From the NCBI GenBank assembly GCA_016934645.1, contig JAFGSL010000347.1, positions 1 through 17,466 on the forward strand: 17,466 nt of DNA, read 5' to 3'. The notes below the pieces were generated by a model that saw only the letters and a program-made list of their open reading frames with translations, ran no database searches and was not told the DNA's origin. A program made the position numbers and the translations under genes. Below are positions 16,518-17,466 of the stretch, piece by piece. Position 1 is the stretch's first letter, and each line of letters starts with the position of its first letter. Source of the DNA: Anaerolineae bacterium (lineage in GTDB: Bacteria > Chloroflexota > Anaerolineae > B4-G1 > SLSP01).

Positions 16518-16537
16518 AGTCACTCCTGACAAGAAAA

Positions 16538-16569
16538 GAAGGCCCTCCCCGGAAAAAGCGAGCGCCTTC
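16538..16569 (-). promoter_or_regulatory. Possible secD leader hairpin
   Basis: In the predicted secD leader, GAAGGC (16569-16564) can pair with GCCTTC (16543-16538) around a 20-base loop, and TTTTCTT follows on the - strand. The shape is terminator-like, between the promoter and the ribosome site, but the stem is only six pairs, so this is weak evidence for attenuation. Confidence 0.25.
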
Positions 16570-16587
16570 CAGATAACAACAAAGAAC

Positions 16588-16615
16588 ATTATAGTCCGGC
16601 AAGGGGATTTGTCAA
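16588..16615 (-). promoter_or_regulatory. Consensus sigma-70 promoter of secDF
   Basis: On the - strand, the perfect hexamers TTGACA (16615-16610) and TATAAT (16593-16588) are separated by 16 bases. A start near 16581 gives a leader of about 64 bases before secD. It lies in the 169-base gap after the DUF4349 gene, so secDF has its own promoter. Confidence 0.85.
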
Positions 16616-16686
16616 TGCGTGATGTGCAATGTGTGATAGGGATTCCGCAGTAAAGACCCACCCATTTACGACAGAAAAAAGAGAAT

Positions 16687-17466
16687 TTATGCGCGTCTGC
16701 GATAGAAAACGCGCCGGATGAAAACGACGAGCGCAACGGGTGGCAGCACAAACGGCAGCACGACGATGCTGAACCAAATCGCCAACTCGACCAGAACACG
16801 CAGGATCGCCGTGAAGGTTTTACCCGCATCCTCGGCGACGCGACTCGCGCTCCAGGGTTCGGGGACCGGCGTCGGGGTCGGTGTGGGCGTCGGTGTTGGT
16901 GCGGGTAGATCGGGCAATTTCGGCGAAAGCTCCACGGTGATCGTCGAGTACGACGCACGGTCGAACAGGTAGTTCATCCGCCCCTGCACAGCTTCGATCT
17001 CCGCCTCGACGGCCTTGAGTTCTTCATTGACCTTTAGCGCCTCTTCGACGGTCTGCGCCTGATCCAGGAAGGTGCGGATGCGATCCCGTGTCGCTTCGAG
17101 GTTGCGCAGGCGCGATTCCAGATCGACGTACTCGTCCGTCACATCCTGCCCGCCGGCGCGCTCATCATCCACGGTGAGCGCAATGTCGCGCAGACGCCGC
17201 ATCGCCGCCTCGAACTGGTCCACCGGCACACCCAGCGTGACGCTCGCGTACTTGTACTCCGCGTCCAACCACGACTGGTACCACACCCGCGAGCTGATGA
17301 TGTACCCGCCCACATCGCCGACCACCTGCGTCAAGCGGTCGATGGCGACATCGGTGTTCTCCACCGTCAATTGCAAGTCGGCGTTCTTGACGATGAAGCG
17401 ATTGGCGCGGGGCGCAGCCACAGCGGGCAGCACGTTTGCTCCGGCGATGGCCGGCAACGGCGTCGC
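16687..17466 (-). CDS. DUF4349 domain membrane protein, 5' end beyond the window
   Basis: The reading frame stays open to the right edge, so the N-terminus, probably with a signal peptide or lipobox, is missing; a TTG at 17457 is unlikely to be the real start. The visible 260 residues follow the DUF4349 plan. A beta-rich domain (VKNADLQLTVENTDVAID, GGYIISSR, ASVTLGVPVDQFEAAM) is followed by a long coiled coil (DLESRLRNLEATRDRIRTFL through EIEAVQGRMNYL). Next come STITVEL, a Thr-Pro linker (PTPTPTPTPTPVPEP), one or two C-terminal membrane segments (VELAIWFSIVVLPFVLPPVALVVFI) and a basic tail RRVFYRRRA. It is envelope-anchored with the main domain outside. The molecular function of the family is not established. 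Confidence 0.9.
   Translation of the reverse strand, partial: ATPLPAIAGANVLPAVAAPRANRFIVKNADLQLTVENTDVAIDRLTQVVGDVGGYIISSRVWYQSWLDAEYKYASVTLGVPVDQFEAAMRRLRDIALTVDDERAGGQDVTDEYVDLESRLRNLEATRDRIRTFLDQAQTVEEALKVNEELKAVEAEIEAVQGRMNYLFDRASYSTITVELSPKLPDLPAPTPTPTPTPTPVPEPWSASRVAEDAGKTFTAILRVLVELAIWFSIVVLPFVLPPVALVVFIRRVFYRRRA

Noticed and set aside
16518..16958. Upstream extension of the secD frame by 147 codons
   Set aside because: It overlaps the DUF4349 gene and the secD promoter, and its residues are not SecD-like; the ATG at 16517 has its own ribosome site.

Overview
The window reads as chromosomal DNA of a GC-rich bacterium, most probably a member of the Chloroflexota (Anaerolineae/Ardenticatenia-like). 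This is inferred from the gene families present, the Thr-Pro linker in a DUF4349 protein, the lipoprotein with a WS-x-ATGAP galactose-binding-like domain, and the very large BatA-like von Willebrand A (VWA) protein. No rRNA, tRNA, CRISPR array, transposase or phage gene is visible. It is a mainly housekeeping region with some lineage-specific genes.

Left part (1-6869, + strand): a promoter-bearing AT-rich leader precedes a run of seven co-directional genes: UDP-glucose 6-dehydrogenase; an M16 zinc peptidase with an intact HxxEH site; a second M16 protein that has lost that site (probable non-catalytic partner); holo-ACP synthase; an unrecognised, lower-GC 259-residue protein; D-aminoacyl-tRNA deacylase; and a divergent DprA/Smf-like protein without the usual nucleotide-binding signature. 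Most gaps are short, and two junctions nearly touch or overlap, so much of this is probably an operon. A strong hairpin between the two M16 genes could modulate expression.

Middle part (6870-8740): a small secreted lipoprotein gene on the - strand and a MurR/RpiR-type regulator on the + strand diverge from a shared 231-bp region. That region carries a near-consensus sigma-70 promoter for the regulator. The regulator ends in a textbook intrinsic terminator. Two copies of a GACAGGATTTTCAGGAT repeat lie in the two convergent intergenic gaps.

Right part (8741-17466, all - strand, so transcribed right to left): a truncated DUF4349 membrane protein enters from the right edge. Next come secD and secF behind a perfect TTGACA/TATAAT promoter, ended by an intrinsic terminator, then a small three-helix membrane protein followed by a 1572-residue membrane protein with three VWA domains. 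The last looks like a fusion of two proteins (BatA-like, and VWA-amidotransferase fold-VWA). The junction is encoded by a degenerate heptanucleotide tandem repeat, which is the most unusual structure in the window.

No complete new defence or mobile system is evident. The best leads are the repeat-made fusion junction, the palindromic insertion inside the inactive M16 subunit, the active-site-less DprA-like protein, the altered sugar-phosphate loop of the RpiR regulator and the unrecognised low-GC gene.
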